From Anaerolinea sp. (lineage in GTDB: Bacteria > Chloroflexota > Anaerolineae > Anaerolineales > Anaerolineaceae), in the NCBI GenBank assembly GCA_020725865.1, contig DYEC01000013.1:1-64000 (forward strand): a stretch of 64,000 nucleotides of DNA, in the 5' to 3' direction. The position numbers and the translations under genes are program-made. Position 1 is the first letter of the stretch. Each line of letters begins with the position of its first letter. Under the pieces are notes generated by a model, which saw only the letters and a program-made list of their open reading frames with translations, was not told the origin of the DNA and did no database searches. This document shows, piece after piece, positions 1 through 8,025 of this stretch.

Positions 1-665
1 CGGTAATCCACTTGGGATAAAAGGATAGGAGCGCCTTCGAGGGTGTCCAGGCTGCCCAAGGGCAGGCTTCTTCCCCGATAATGCACCAGGGTCTCGGCTC
101 GCAGGCGAATGACATAGTCGATGTTATGCTCCTGCAGCCAGCGGATCAGCTCGGTTTGCCCGAAGCCGGCATCCGCCAGCACAACCAGGCGAGCGCTTTG
201 GGGCAGCAAGCCGGCCACCAGCGTGAGCATGCCCCGCTCGAGCTGGTTTTGACTTTTGCGCAGCCGCAGGGGGTGATAGACCCCATAAGCCAGCGGCAGG
301 GTGCGTTTCTTGCGGGGTACTGCCGCAAACAGCACATGTAAGTCATGCACTTTGGTCCAGTCCAGAACCACCGGGTACAACGGTGTGCGCCCTCCACCGG
401 GACGATAGGGCCAGATCACAGCTGCCAATACCTGGAAGCAGCGCTCGACTTGTACCCCCGGATTTTTGAGAAAGCGGTGCAAGCGCTTCAGCCGGTGGGT
501 GTGCCGCTGCGCTCCGAATGACTAGTGCCGTACGATGGCTGATAAGCTGCCGCTCTGGCTGTGTAGAATGCCATAGACCAACAAGATCAGATTACGCAGA
601 CGGGTCACTCGCATGTGTATCCCCCAGCGCTTGACAATTTGCTCGATTTCAAGATATCCTCTCAT
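1..665 (-). pseudogene. IS4-like DDE transposase, interrupted by a stop and cut by the window edge
   Basis: Reading from an ATG at 663-665 with a Shine-Dalgarno (SD)-like AAGGAGG just upstream, translation gives 47 codons, then an in-frame TAG at 522-524. The same frame then stays open to base 1. The continuing part contains VVLDWTKVHD and VVLADAGFGQTEL, which look like the first two Asp blocks of a DDE catalytic core of IS4-type transposases, with RFLKNPGV upstream as is usual. The C-terminal Glu block lies outside the window. The single stop in an otherwise intact frame suggests recent inactivation. Terminal inverted repeats could not be identified. Family assignment is by motif recognition only. 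Confidence 0.7.
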
Positions 666-799
666 CGCAGGCCTCCTTCGGTTTGGATTCGTGTGATAAC
701 AATTCAAAACCCGTTGGAGGTCTTGCGTTACGCTCCCCCCTTAAAGTGGGTAGACTTCAGCTGTAAGCCCGCTTGCGCAAAACGGGAATTTGGATAAAA

Positions 800-1010
800 T
801 AAAAGCAGATCGAGGGCGACCTATCCCGGTTGTCCGAATGTGCAAGACAGGCAGGCTACCCGCCGGACTGTTGTCCGTGCGGGTTTTCGTTTTATACGGC
901 TCATGGTCAAAACCGGACGCAGGGTGCAACTCCCGCAAGCCGATTCGTCTCAACAGGCTACCCGCCGATGAGATGGGACGTTAACAAGCGAACGGCCCAG
1001 GACATCGCCC
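800..1010 (+). ncRNA. Candidate structured RNA with a repeated AGGCTACCCGCC loop (unassigned)
   Basis: About 400 bases (708-1107) have no convincing gene. Inside them a 14-base word, CAGGCTACCCGCCG, occurs twice about 100 bases apart (near 851 and 954). Each copy can sit inside a hairpin: GTCCG...CGGAC around the first, GTCTCA...TGAGA around the second. Between them CCCGCCGGAC/GTCCGTGCGGG forms a strong stem with a TGTT loop, and GGTTTT...AAAACC can close another. This suggests a folded RNA or a DNA cruciform repeat upstream of the small membrane protein gene. It did not match the GEMM, cobalamin or twister consensus as recalled. Orientation is assumed from the downstream genes. Confidence 0.3.
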
Positions 1011-1113
1011 GCATAAACGCTCCACTTGGGGCAGGTTGTGGTCTTTCGTTCCTCTTCTCTGCCAGCGAGACGCGCTCTCTGTTAGAGAAGGGGAACGAAA
1101 GGAGGTGATGACC

Positions 1114-1278
1114 TTGATCGCCAGCGTGCTTTTTGTACCGGTTCTGCTTCTCGGCGCAGCGCTTGTGGGTCTTGCAGTCGTTATCGAGGCAGCAAAGATC
1201 GCCCTGATCATGTATGCCTTCAAAGATCAGGACGGAAAAGACCTGCTGATTGCGCTACTGTCGAGGGGCAGGAAGTAG
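1114..1278 (+). CDS. Small hydrophobic membrane protein
   Basis: A 54-residue protein with one long hydrophobic segment (SVLFVPVLLLGAALVGLAVV) followed by a short charged tail ending LLSRGRK. The TTG at 1114 is preferred because GGAGG at 1101-1105 is correctly spaced for it; an ATG at 1108 is too close to that site. The 3' end overlaps the peptidase frame by 29 bases. Function not recognised. Its position ahead of an M23 domain and a winged-helix protein suggests part of a mobile-element or conjugation-type module, as inference. Confidence 0.5.
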   Translation: MIASVLFVPVLLLGAALVGLAVVIEAAKIALIMYAFKDQDGKDLLIALLSRGRK

Positions 1279-1663
1279 TGAATGTCCCGGGATAGACTAC
1301 GGCTGCTACTTCCGCCCCGTGCCGGTTTATACCCCGATGGGCGGCAAAGTGGTCTTCGCGGGGTGGAGCGAGGTCGGCTACGGCAATCTGGTCATCATCG
1401 AAAACGAAAACTACCAGATTTTTCTGGCACACAACAGCGAGATGTTCGTCCAGGAAGGCGATGTCATCGAAGCGGGCGAGCCGATAGGTTTATGCGGCTC
1501 TACAGGCAACTCAACCGGCTATCACGTCCACTTTGAGGTGCGCCGCTGGAGCGAGACCAGTCAGCGATGGATGCCGGTGGACCCCAATGCAGTGGTGCTG
1601 CCGGGGCAGGAAGGCTACTGCGACTGGTACGCGCTGCAAACCGGAGAACCGCCAAAGCCATGA
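1250..1663 (+). CDS. M23 (LytM-type) peptidase domain protein, possibly N-terminally short
   Basis: 137 residues from a TTG. The body is a LytM/M23 beta-fold: GIDYG, VYTPMGGKVVFAG, YGNLVIIEN, GEPIGLCGSTGNSTG, then YHVHFEVR with the HxH zinc motif. In the family the first zinc motif is HxxxD; here the aligned block is CPGID, so Cys replaces His. No signal peptide precedes the domain, and the domain starts almost at residue 1, so the protein is either truncated or depends on the overlapping upstream membrane protein. A further Cys four residues after GIDY could form a disulfide instead of binding metal. It overlaps the next gene by four bases (ATGA), indicating translational coupling. Confidence 0.6.
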   Translation: MRYCRGAGSSECPGIDYGCYFRPVPVYTPMGGKVVFAGWSEVGYGNLVIIENENYQIFLAHNSEMFVQEGDVIEAGEPIGLCGSTGNSTGYHVHFEVRRWSETSQRWMPVDPNAVVLPGQEGYCDWYALQTGEPPKP

Positions 1664-2832
1664 GCGTTCGCGTAGGTACAGCGGTGTTCGATGACTGGTG
1701 CAGCCTGCCGATGCTGGGAGGCTGGACGGACACGTTCGTGTTCACCATGCCGGCGGACGCGGGTCTGCCGCCGGCGGACTACGCCCGCCTGCTGCGGCGG
1801 ATGGTACCGATCGTGTACAAACTGCGCCGCAGTGCCTCGTTATGGATACGCATCAGTGCGGCGCCTGGCAACTGGTACGGGAACGTGGTCAGACAAACGT
1901 TGTACGGAATCCCGCTGCCGTATGCTGTAACTCCGGCAGACTGTCCGCCAAAGGTGACCGACTTTTCGTTCCCGCCCTGGACGGATGTTGTTCCTTCGCC
2001 GCCCCCGCCGCCGGCGGACTTCAGCAGAGACATCGGATTGACACCCCAGGAAACCGCCGTCCTGCGCGTGCTGGCACGCCTGGCGGACGGCTACACCGCC
2101 GAGATTGCATCGCTGGCGGGCATGGAACGCAATCCAGTGCGCGCCGTACTCCGCACACTGTATCAGCAGAAGCTGATCGAGCCTGTGGCGAGCAGCGATT
2201 ACCCGCGCTGGAGCTCCACCCGCAAGGGCGTCAGCCTGGCTTTGCGCAGCTGGGGCGTACCACCGCAGATGCCGTTCACGGCGCGGCGGGAGAACCGTTT
2301 GCAGACCGGCAGCGAACATCAGCGCCCGGCGCGCCTGTGGCTGGCATGGCTGCGCCAGGCATGGCGGCACGCAGACGTGTGGGCGGGATGGAGCGAGCTG
2401 GCGCTCACCCGTAGTCTGTACCCCGACGCGCTTGCCTGGGGCAGACTGAACGGATACGAAACCTTATTCTGGCTGGAGGTAGAAACCGGACACCTATCGC
2501 GGGAGCAGATACGCGCGAAAACCTGCCGCCGCTTTCGGCAAGCAGCAGCTTATATTCGCAAACAAAACGTGCGGCTGGTGTTTTGCGTATTAGCTCTGCA
2601 TTGGGTGCGCGAGGCAGTAAGCATGGTTTTCGTGGACATCCCGGCGGACACGGCAGTGGTCATCGGTGACTGGAAATCCTTTGGCGATCTGCCGCTGGCA
2701 GGGTTCGGCGAGATGAGACTGACCGGGCAGCTCCCCGCTCCGCGCTATACGCGGGGGAGAACGAAAGCAGGAATCGGGCGGAAGCGGGCAGAACGAGCCG
2801 GCCATGCGGCTGAACGTGGTGCGCGGGTGTAA
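1660..2832 (+). CDS. Winged-helix protein resembling replication-relaxation family
   Basis: 390 residues starting at the ATG that overlaps the peptidase stop. The middle (about residues 125-190) has a winged-helix pattern, LTPQETAVLRVLARLADGYT, followed by EIASLAGMERNPVRAVLRTL and LIEPV. This resembles replication-relaxation proteins of plasmids and integrative elements. A Pro-rich linker (PSPPPPPAD) precedes it. The C-terminal half contains WLEVETGHLSREQI and VFVDIPADTAVVIGDWKSFG and may be a nuclease-like or partner-binding domain. Coupled to the M23 gene. The role as an element-borne DNA-binding protein is inference; no integrase or relaxase is visible nearby. Confidence 0.5.
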   Translation: MSVRVGTAVFDDWCSLPMLGGWTDTFVFTMPADAGLPPADYARLLRRMVPIVYKLRRSASLWIRISAAPGNWYGNVVRQTLYGIPLPYAVTPADCPPKVTDFSFPPWTDVVPSPPPPPADFSRDIGLTPQETAVLRVLARLADGYTAEIASLAGMERNPVRAVLRTLYQQKLIEPVASSDYPRWSSTRKGVSLALRSWGVPPQMPFTARRENRLQTGSEHQRPARLWLAWLRQAWRHADVWAGWSELALTRSLYPDALAWGRLNGYETLFWLEVETGHLSREQIRAKTCRRFRQAAAYIRKQNVRLVFCVLALHWVREAVSMVFVDIPADTAVVIGDWKSFGDLPLAGFGEMRLTGQLPAPRYTRGRTKAGIGRKRAERAGHAAERGARV

Positions 2833-2949
2833 AGCTGTTAAAAGCATATTCTTTCACTCAAAAAGTCAAATTTTCTGTAGCTCAACTGCCCAAATTTGTT
2901 GTAAACTTATTGCAGATGAACCTCTGAGCGAAAGAAGGATGGGAAAGCT

Positions 2950-4944
2950 ATGACGGTGAATCTGGTTGGTCAATCGTTGGGCAGGTATCACATCATTGAA
3001 CAGCTCGGGCAGGGGGGCATGGCGGTGGTGTACCGCGGCTACGATACTCGCCTGGAGCGCGAAGTGGCGGTGAAAGTGCTGCGTACCGATCAGTTTGCGC
3101 CGGCGGTGCTGGAGCGGGTGCTGAAGCGCTTCGAGCGGGAAGCAAAGGCACTGGCAAAGCTCTCGCATCCGAACATCGTAAAAGTGTATGATTATGGGGA
3201 ACATCAGGGTGCGCCGTATCTGGTGCTGGAATATCTGCCGGGCGGGACGCTGAAACAGCGGCTGAAGAAGCCGATGGCGTGGCGGGAAGCGGTGCGGCTG
3301 CTCTTGCCGATTGCGCGGGCGCTGCAGTTTGCGCATGAACAGGGCATCCTGCACCGCGATGTGAAGCCCTCGAACGTACTGGTCACGCTTTCCGGCGAGC
3401 CGATGCTGGCAGACTTTGGCATTGCGAAGATACTGGACATTGAAGAAGGGCAGACGCTGACGGCGACTGGGGTTGGGGTAGGGACGCCGGAGTACATGGC
3501 GCCGGAGCAGGCTTTGGAGAGCAAGAGAGTGGACGGGCGTGCGGATGTGTATTCGCTTGGGGTGGTGCTGTACGAACTGGTGACCGGGCACAAGCCCTAC
3601 ACGGCGGACACGCCGATGGCGGTAGTGCTGAAGCACCTGAACGACCCTCTGCCGCGCCCGCGGGGATACGTGGCGGATTTGCCGGAAGCGGTGGAGAAAG
3701 TGTTGTACAAAGCGCTGGCGAAGCGAGCGGAGGACCGCTATGCGAACATGGGGGAATTTGCGGCGGGGCTGGAGAAGCTGCTGGTGAGTGCAGGTGAAGC
3801 GGCGGAAGCGAAGCCGGAGGCAGCGGCAGTGGAAGCGAAGCTGGGGGAGCCGGGGATGGTGGCGGGGGTTGGGGAAGAGGAAACGCGGGACGAATGGCGG
3901 ACTGGGGAGAAGCCTGCGGAGGCGAAGCTGGGCGGCAGGGGGCGGTTATGGGCGGTGCTGGCGGGAGCGGGAGCGGTGCTGCTGCTGGCAGTGTGGCAAG
4001 TGATGGCGGGTATTCAAGCCGGCCGGGGAGCCGCAGCGGAGACGGGTACGGCGGAGGTGAAGTGGGTGCAGGTGCAGGGGACAGCGACGGGTCATGCACT
4101 GGCATTAGCGCAGACGGGTACGGCGGAAGTGCACCTAGCACAGACGGCGACCGAGCGGGTGCGGCCGACGCCGCGTGCAGGGGAGGTGCGGGTGCGGGAG
4201 GCGGACGGGATGGAGATGGTGTACGTGCCGGCGGGTGTGTTCTGGATGGGGAGTGAAGAGGGGGAAGGGGATGGTGATGAGCACCCGCGGCACGAAGTGT
4301 ATCTGGAGGGGTACTGGATAGACCGGTATGAAGTGACGAACGGGCAGTACGAGCGCTGTGTGGCAGCGGGGAAATGCAGTCCGCCGTCGCAGAACGGCTC
4401 TTATACTCGCGGGAGTTATTACGGGGACGAGCAGTATGCGGATTATCCGGTGATATATGTGAATTGGGAACAAGCGCGGCGGTATTGTGAATGGGCTGGG
4501 GGGAGGTTACCGAGTGAAGCGGAGTGGGAGAAAGCGGCGCGCGGGACGGATGAACGGCGGTATCCGTGGGGGGATGAATTTGACTGTCGGAAGGGGAACT
4601 TTGATGATGAGCAGCAGGATGATAGTTATGTTGTACCGGGAGGTCCGAACTGTGATGGGTATATAGATACGGCGCCAGTGGGGAGCTACCCGGCGGGGGC
4701 GAGCCCGTATGGGGTTTTGGACATGGTAGGGAACGTGTGGGAGTGGGTGGCGGACTGGTATGGTGGAAATTATTATGACAACTCGCCGCGCGAGGATCCC
4801 CGGGGACCGGAATCCGGGGTGTATCGCGTCGCGCGCGGCGGCTCGTGGAGCTACGACGACAACGTGCGCGCCGCCCTTCGCCTCTGGAACGAGCCATCCA
4901 ATTCCAACCGCGTCTTTGGTTTTCTGTGTGCGCTCTCGCCGTGA
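2950..4944 (+). CDS. Membrane Ser/Thr protein kinase (PknB-like) with C-terminal FGE/C-type-lectin-fold domain
   Basis: 664 residues. The Hanks kinase is complete: glycine loop GQGGMAVVY (residues 20-28), VAVK Lys42, HRDVKPSN near 135, DFG near 154, then PEYMAPEQA. An Ala/Glu-rich linker leads to one transmembrane segment (about 334-354, WAVLAGAGAVLLLAVWQ). The FGE-sulfatase fold follows from about residue 417 (GMEMVYVPAGVFWMGSEEG ... DMVGNVWEWVADW ... ARGGSW). Kinase inside, FGE domain outside is the expected topology. In FGE paralogues without catalytic Cys this fold is used as a ligand-binding C-type lectin. The coding strand is strongly G-rich up to about 4785, then switches to C-ending codons. 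The final 40 residues are Asn/Trp/Arg-rich, like DGR-diversified tails. Confidence 0.9.
   Translation: MTVNLVGQSLGRYHIIEQLGQGGMAVVYRGYDTRLEREVAVKVLRTDQFAPAVLERVLKRFEREAKALAKLSHPNIVKVYDYGEHQGAPYLVLEYLPGGTLKQRLKKPMAWREAVRLLLPIARALQFAHEQGILHRDVKPSNVLVTLSGEPMLADFGIAKILDIEEGQTLTATGVGVGTPEYMAPEQALESKRVDGRADVYSLGVVLYELVTGHKPYTADTPMAVVLKHLNDPLPRPRGYVADLPEAVEKVLYKALAKRAEDRYANMGEFAAGLEKLLVSAGEAAEAKPEAAAVEAKLGEPGMVAGVGEEETRDEWRTGEKPAEAKLGGRGRLWAVLAGAGAVLLLAVWQVMAGIQAGRGAAAETGTAEVKWVQVQGTATGHALALAQTGTAEVHLAQTATERVRPTPRAGEVRVREADGMEMVYVPAGVFWMGSEEGEGDGDEHPRHEVYLEGYWIDRYEVTNGQYERCVAAGKCSPPSQNGSYTRGSYYGDEQYADYPVIYVNWEQARRYCEWAGGRLPSEAEWEKAARGTDERRYPWGDEFDCRKGNFDDEQQDDSYVVPGGPNCDGYIDTAPVGSYPAGASPYGVLDMVGNVWEWVADWYGGNYYDNSPREDPRGPESGVYRVARGGSWSYDDNVRAALRLWNEPSNSNRVFGFLCALSP
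4800..4941 (+). other. Candidate DGR variable region at the 3' end of the kinase-FGE gene
   Basis: The last ~140 bp encode GGSWSYDDNVRAALRLWNEP, then SNSNRVFGFLCALSP. The framework residues match the usual C-type-lectin variable-repeat layout (GGSW-x4-NVRAA-x-R-x4-P-x-N ... GF-x-C). The non-framework codons AGC, TAC, GAC, CTC, CGC and GTC are what adenine substitution of AAC codons would give. The codon style changes abruptly from G-ending to C-ending at the start of this block. No reverse transcriptase or template repeat was found in the window, so this is inference. Confidence 0.4.
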
Positions 4945-4986
4945 GTACTGAGGTTCTGGTTTCTGGGATACTGGCGGGGAAGGGGG

Positions 4987-5018
4987 GCTGGGGGAAGGGG
5001 AAATCCCCTTCCCCCAGC
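4987..5018. repeat. Perfect GC-rich hairpin 3' of the kinase gene
   Basis: GCTGGGGGAAGGGGA pairs with TCCCCTTCCCCCAGC, a 15-bp perfect stem with an AA loop (or 14 bp with AAAT). It starts 42 bases after the kinase stop and ends 18 bases before the stop of the convergent ATP-grasp gene. There is no T-tract on either side, so it is a poor rho-independent terminator. A hairpin just downstream of the variable repeat is a known target-site feature in DGRs. Confidence 0.7.
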
Positions 5019-5036
5019 GAACAGATTTCATCAGTT

Positions 5037-6185
5037 TTAAGCAGACTTCATTGCTCGTGGGAGATTGATGTTTTTGGATACTACTGTTTGAATCAGGCAA
5101 GCTTTTCTTAATACTGCTTGCCAGGCTAGTAGGAGAGTTTTAGATGATGCAAGCACAGAGCATATGGGGGCGCCTTGTGGAATATACTCACCAGAACGTG
5201 GTACATCGCGAATTCCTATCGCAGTCCAGTTTGAAGTATCGGGAGTGACCAAGCCTTTTTGAGCATATAAGATTCCTTTACCCCAATAAAGACCTTGAAA
5301 CTTCCATGACTCAAACGGTGGTAAATTGCCATTACAAGCTTGTACATGAAGCTCAAAAGCGTTTATGCCATATATGCGTTCATACAGTTCAGTTGATCCG
5401 CTATAACGAGGGTTGATTTCGATCAGGTAAAGTCGGTTTTTAAAGATCACGAAATCTGCACTGTTCAACCCGGAAAGCCCAAAGGTTTTTGTGAGAGTGT
5501 TCGCAGCATTTTTTATTGCTTTTTCAATAGCTGGGTCAAATAATGGAGCGGCATTGCCACACCACCAAAATGGTTCGGCGCCCAATTCTGACAGGCCACT
5601 GTATTGATAACTTAAACCAATCAAACATGCTTGCTGTTTATTTGACAGAAAAGTTGCCGAGGCTAGTTTTCCAGGTATGAAACGCTGTAGAATTTCGTCG
5701 TTTGATAAAGGTGTTACTCCATCCCAAAAGTGCACCCCCATCCCCCCACTACTTTTTAAGTTTTTTCGCAGCCATTTACCATGTTTTTTTGCTCTTGGTA
5801 AAACCTCTGGAAATATTGTTGGCGCAATACAAACACCAGAGTTAATTAGAGCTTTAGAAACTTGCCGTAAGTCACGCACGTCAGTGATAGTTTCTGGAGA
5901 ATTTCCCAGCAATTGTTTCCCTTTTGCTAACTCCCAAAGAGCGGGTTCGCACTCCACTCCTGCACCGTAAACGACAGCATCTGCTTCCTTTACCAGCTCC
6001 ATACCTGCGCGTGCTAAATTGGAGAGGCTTAATTCAACTCCAAAATCCCTCTGCAACGAATAAGCTTTTGCCCCTTCTGGTTGATCTCGATCAGCAAAAA
6101 AATCCAGGCTGATAACAGAATAACCAGCTGCTGCGGCTGAGGTGGCTATATCACGGGTTGTAATTCCAACCACAAATACTTTCAA
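5037..6185 (-). CDS. ATP-grasp ligase of the C1-cofactor cluster
   Basis: 382 residues. An N-terminal Rossmann-like half (MKVFVVGITTRDIATSAAAA; ADAVVYGAGVECEP) precedes an ATP-grasp core. SSGGMGVHFW is the nucleotide-binding glycine loop, and LYLIEINPRYSGSTELYER is the metal-binding acid/Asn motif. Last gene of the C1 operon, 14 bases after the second ATP-grasp gene. ATP-grasp proteins accompany bacterial methanofuran and H4MPT genes, where they ligate glutamates (for example MfnD-type tyramine-glutamate ligase). A role in making the MFR or H4MPT side chain is therefore the best guess, but the substrate cannot be read from sequence alone. Confidence 0.7.
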   Translation of the reverse strand: MKVFVVGITTRDIATSAAAAGYSVISLDFFADRDQPEGAKAYSLQRDFGVELSLSNLARAGMELVKEADAVVYGAGVECEPALWELAKGKQLLGNSPETITDVRDLRQVSKALINSGVCIAPTIFPEVLPRAKKHGKWLRKNLKSSGGMGVHFWDGVTPLSNDEILQRFIPGKLASATFLSNKQQACLIGLSYQYSGLSELGAEPFWWCGNAAPLFDPAIEKAIKNAANTLTKTFGLSGLNSADFVIFKNRLYLIEINPRYSGSTELYERIYGINAFELHVQACNGNLPPFESWKFQGLYWGKGILYAQKGLVTPDTSNWTAIGIRDVPRSGEYIPQGAPICSVLASSKTLLLAWQAVLRKACLIQTVVSKNINLPRAMKSA

Positions 6186-6199
6186 AGTGAAAGAGTACC

Positions 6200-7078
6200 T
6201 TAGAGTTGTTCTAATATATATTCTACGAAAGCCGCTGCTATATCCTTGTCACAAACAGCTTGTAAACCAACCCAGCTTGGCATACTATTGACTTCCACGA
6301 CATAAAGCGTTCCGTCCTCTCCTTGTAACAAGTCCACCCCGCAATAATCTGCTTCCAACACATTGGATGCCTGTAAACTTAAGTCGATCATTTCGGCAGA
6401 TGGTGAACATGGATATGCCTTGCCACCCTGAGCTAGGTTACACTTCCAGTTACTAGAATGTCGTTCCATAGCCCCAATTAGACAATTTCCAATAATCAAC
6501 AGACGATAATCACGGTTGTAATGAGGAATAAAACGCTGGAGATAGTACAAATAACCGCCTAATTCAAGTGCCTGAAAAGCGCGCAAGGCCATGTCTTCGT
6601 TACTTAAACGAACCATTCCCCTGCCGCGACTTCCAAATAAGGGTTTAAGAATGACATCGCCTCCTAATAATTCAAAGGCTTTCAATGCTTCCTCTGTATT
6701 CTCAGTTAGGATAGTTTCTGGCGTCGGCAAGCCAGCATTTGCAAGCAGAAAAGAGGTGTAATATTTGTCGACCATTTTTTCTATAGTTTTAGGCTTATTG
6801 ATAATGCACGTCCCACTATCCTCAAGCTGATGAAGTACATCCATACGATAAATAATCTGTTCTAGTGAACCACTTGGTATGTGACGCACTAATAGTAAAT
6901 CAAGTTCTGAGAGGTTAATCTCTTTACTCCAAACTGCACATTTCTCTTTTAAGTAAACACTAAAACGGGATGCATTGAAAAAGTGGGGTTTGACACCACG
7001 TTTTTCTAGAGCGATTGTTATTTGTTGGTTTGTCCAATCTTCATGGCTGCCAATAATGCCGATTTCTGGAGTATTCAT
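6200..7078 (-). CDS. RimK-like ATP-grasp ligase, probable H4MPT/MFR glutamate ligase (MptN-like)
   Basis: 292 residues with the RimK order: an N-terminal domain (EIGIIGSHEDWTNQQI), a linker with INKPKTIEKMVDKYYTSFLL, PTPETILT, then VILKPLFGSRGRGMVRL (ATP loop) and DLLQGEDGTLYVVEVNSMPSW (Mg-binding Glu/Asn). RimK relatives add glutamate to H4MPT or F420 in archaea, and homologues sit in bacterial H4MPT clusters. The start overlaps the mch stop by four bases (ATGA), giving translational coupling. Assignment to tetrahydromethanopterin:glutamate ligase is from family plus context; ribosomal-protein modification is the alternative. Confidence 0.75.
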   Translation of the reverse strand: MNTPEIGIIGSHEDWTNQQITIALEKRGVKPHFFNASRFSVYLKEKCAVWSKEINLSELDLLLVRHIPSGSLEQIIYRMDVLHQLEDSGTCIINKPKTIEKMVDKYYTSFLLANAGLPTPETILTENTEEALKAFELLGGDVILKPLFGSRGRGMVRLSNEDMALRAFQALELGGYLYYLQRFIPHYNRDYRLLIIGNCLIGAMERHSSNWKCNLAQGGKAYPCSPSAEMIDLSLQASNVLEADYCGVDLLQGEDGTLYVVEVNSMPSWVGLQAVCDKDIAAAFVEYILEQL

Positions 7079-8025
7079 CTTTCACTCTCTAATAGGGTAG
7101 AACTAAGACGTACTGAATCAATTTCTCCAGCATGAAAGATGGTACCTGTAGAAAAATTTGCTAATGTGACCTCAGCTGGAGCAAAAATATCGGGATCGAT
7201 ATGATAAAAATCCCCAGCTTTTTCGAACTGCTTAGAAAAGGGTATTCCATAATTTGGACTGGAAGAAGCAGGGATTTTTTCAACCAATTCACTTAGTTCT
7301 TGGTCCGAGACATCTAATATAGAAAGCCATACTTGACTACCAAAGGCCATCGCATCATTTGTCTTGCATAAAGAACGATAATTATTGCCAGTTGGGATAA
7401 CCACCGGACATTTTCCTACCCCGCTATGGACATGACGTAGGTCAAAACCTAATCTGTTCAACTTATGTAATGCAGTTTCAATAGACCGAGCAGCAATTTG
7501 TACACAAGATGCCAAACTAGATGTTTGTGCAATCAAAATACATAAGTTGATTGGCAAAACACCAATATTTTTAGCGAGGATTTGACATGTGGCATCGTCA
7601 GGTATGCCATCCGCTTCTAATACTAATACGGCTGTTTCAGAATCCTCTGCATACAAATTAAGTATTGGATCTTCTTTTTTAAGAAGAAGGCAAGCGGGAC
7701 CTGATCCAAGTGCGCGAAAGTTTGGCATGTTGATACGATAGTGAGCTGCCTGGCTGGCAAAGCAGCCCCAAGCTGGTCGGTCACAATATAACTCAACGTG
7801 TGGCCAAGATATTCCAACGATAGCGTTGAGTGTCAATCTGACCGAAGCCAGTCCGCCAGTGCACACTTCCGCCATCCGTAAACCAATGTCATATCCACCT
7901 GGGGCTTCTATACCTGCATCAATTATTAGAGTACCGCAAGGCATGGATAAAACTTTACAACCCAATGATTCGTCATTATTCACTATATCGTCAACAAGTT
8001 TCTTCGCCCGTTTGTTAAGCATCAT
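7075..8025 (-). CDS. mch: Methenyl-H4MPT cyclohydrolase
   Basis: 316 residues, the normal size for Mch. It converts 5,10-methenyl-H4MPT and water to N5-formyl-H4MPT. Recognised by family-wide similarity, including an N-terminal NKRAKKLVDDIV helix, GGYDIGLRMAEVCTGGLASV, PACLLLKKEDPI, GVLPINLCILIAQTSSLA and RSIETALHKL, followed by HSGVGKCPVVIP. Sits between fhcC (11-base overlap) and the RimK-like ligase (4-base overlap). In the C1 pathway it works immediately before the FhcD formyltransferase. No methylene-H4MPT dehydrogenase gene accompanies it here. Confidence 0.92.
   Translation of the reverse strand: MMLNKRAKKLVDDIVNNDESLGCKVLSMPCGTLIIDAGIEAPGGYDIGLRMAEVCTGGLASVRLTLNAIVGISWPHVELYCDRPAWGCFASQAAHYRINMPNFRALGSGPACLLLKKEDPILNLYAEDSETAVLVLEADGIPDDATCQILAKNIGVLPINLCILIAQTSSLASCVQIAARSIETALHKLNRLGFDLRHVHSGVGKCPVVIPTGNNYRSLCKTNDAMAFGSQVWLSILDVSDQELSELVEKIPASSSPNYGIPFSKQFEKAGDFYHIDPDIFAPAEVTLANFSTGTIFHAGEIDSVRLSSTLLESER

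Noticed and set aside
800-1010. Known riboswitch or ribozyme (GEMM, cobalamin, twister, hammerhead)
   Set aside because: Fragments such as CAAGCCG and CGATGAG occur, but the required core motifs and their order do not.
790-1108. Two short overlapping plus-strand frames upstream of the small membrane gene
   Set aside because: No SD, no hydrophobic or domain pattern, and the sequence is better explained by base-paired repeats.
2866-3636. 256-codon minus-strand frame opposite the kinase N-terminus
   Set aside because: His/Arg-rich, no recognisable fold, fully covered by the kinase domain on the plus strand.
3383-4897. 504-codon open frame antisense to the kinase gene
   Set aside because: It is a by-product of the strong G-richness of the kinase coding strand; the translation is Pro/Ser/Ala low-complexity with no domain.
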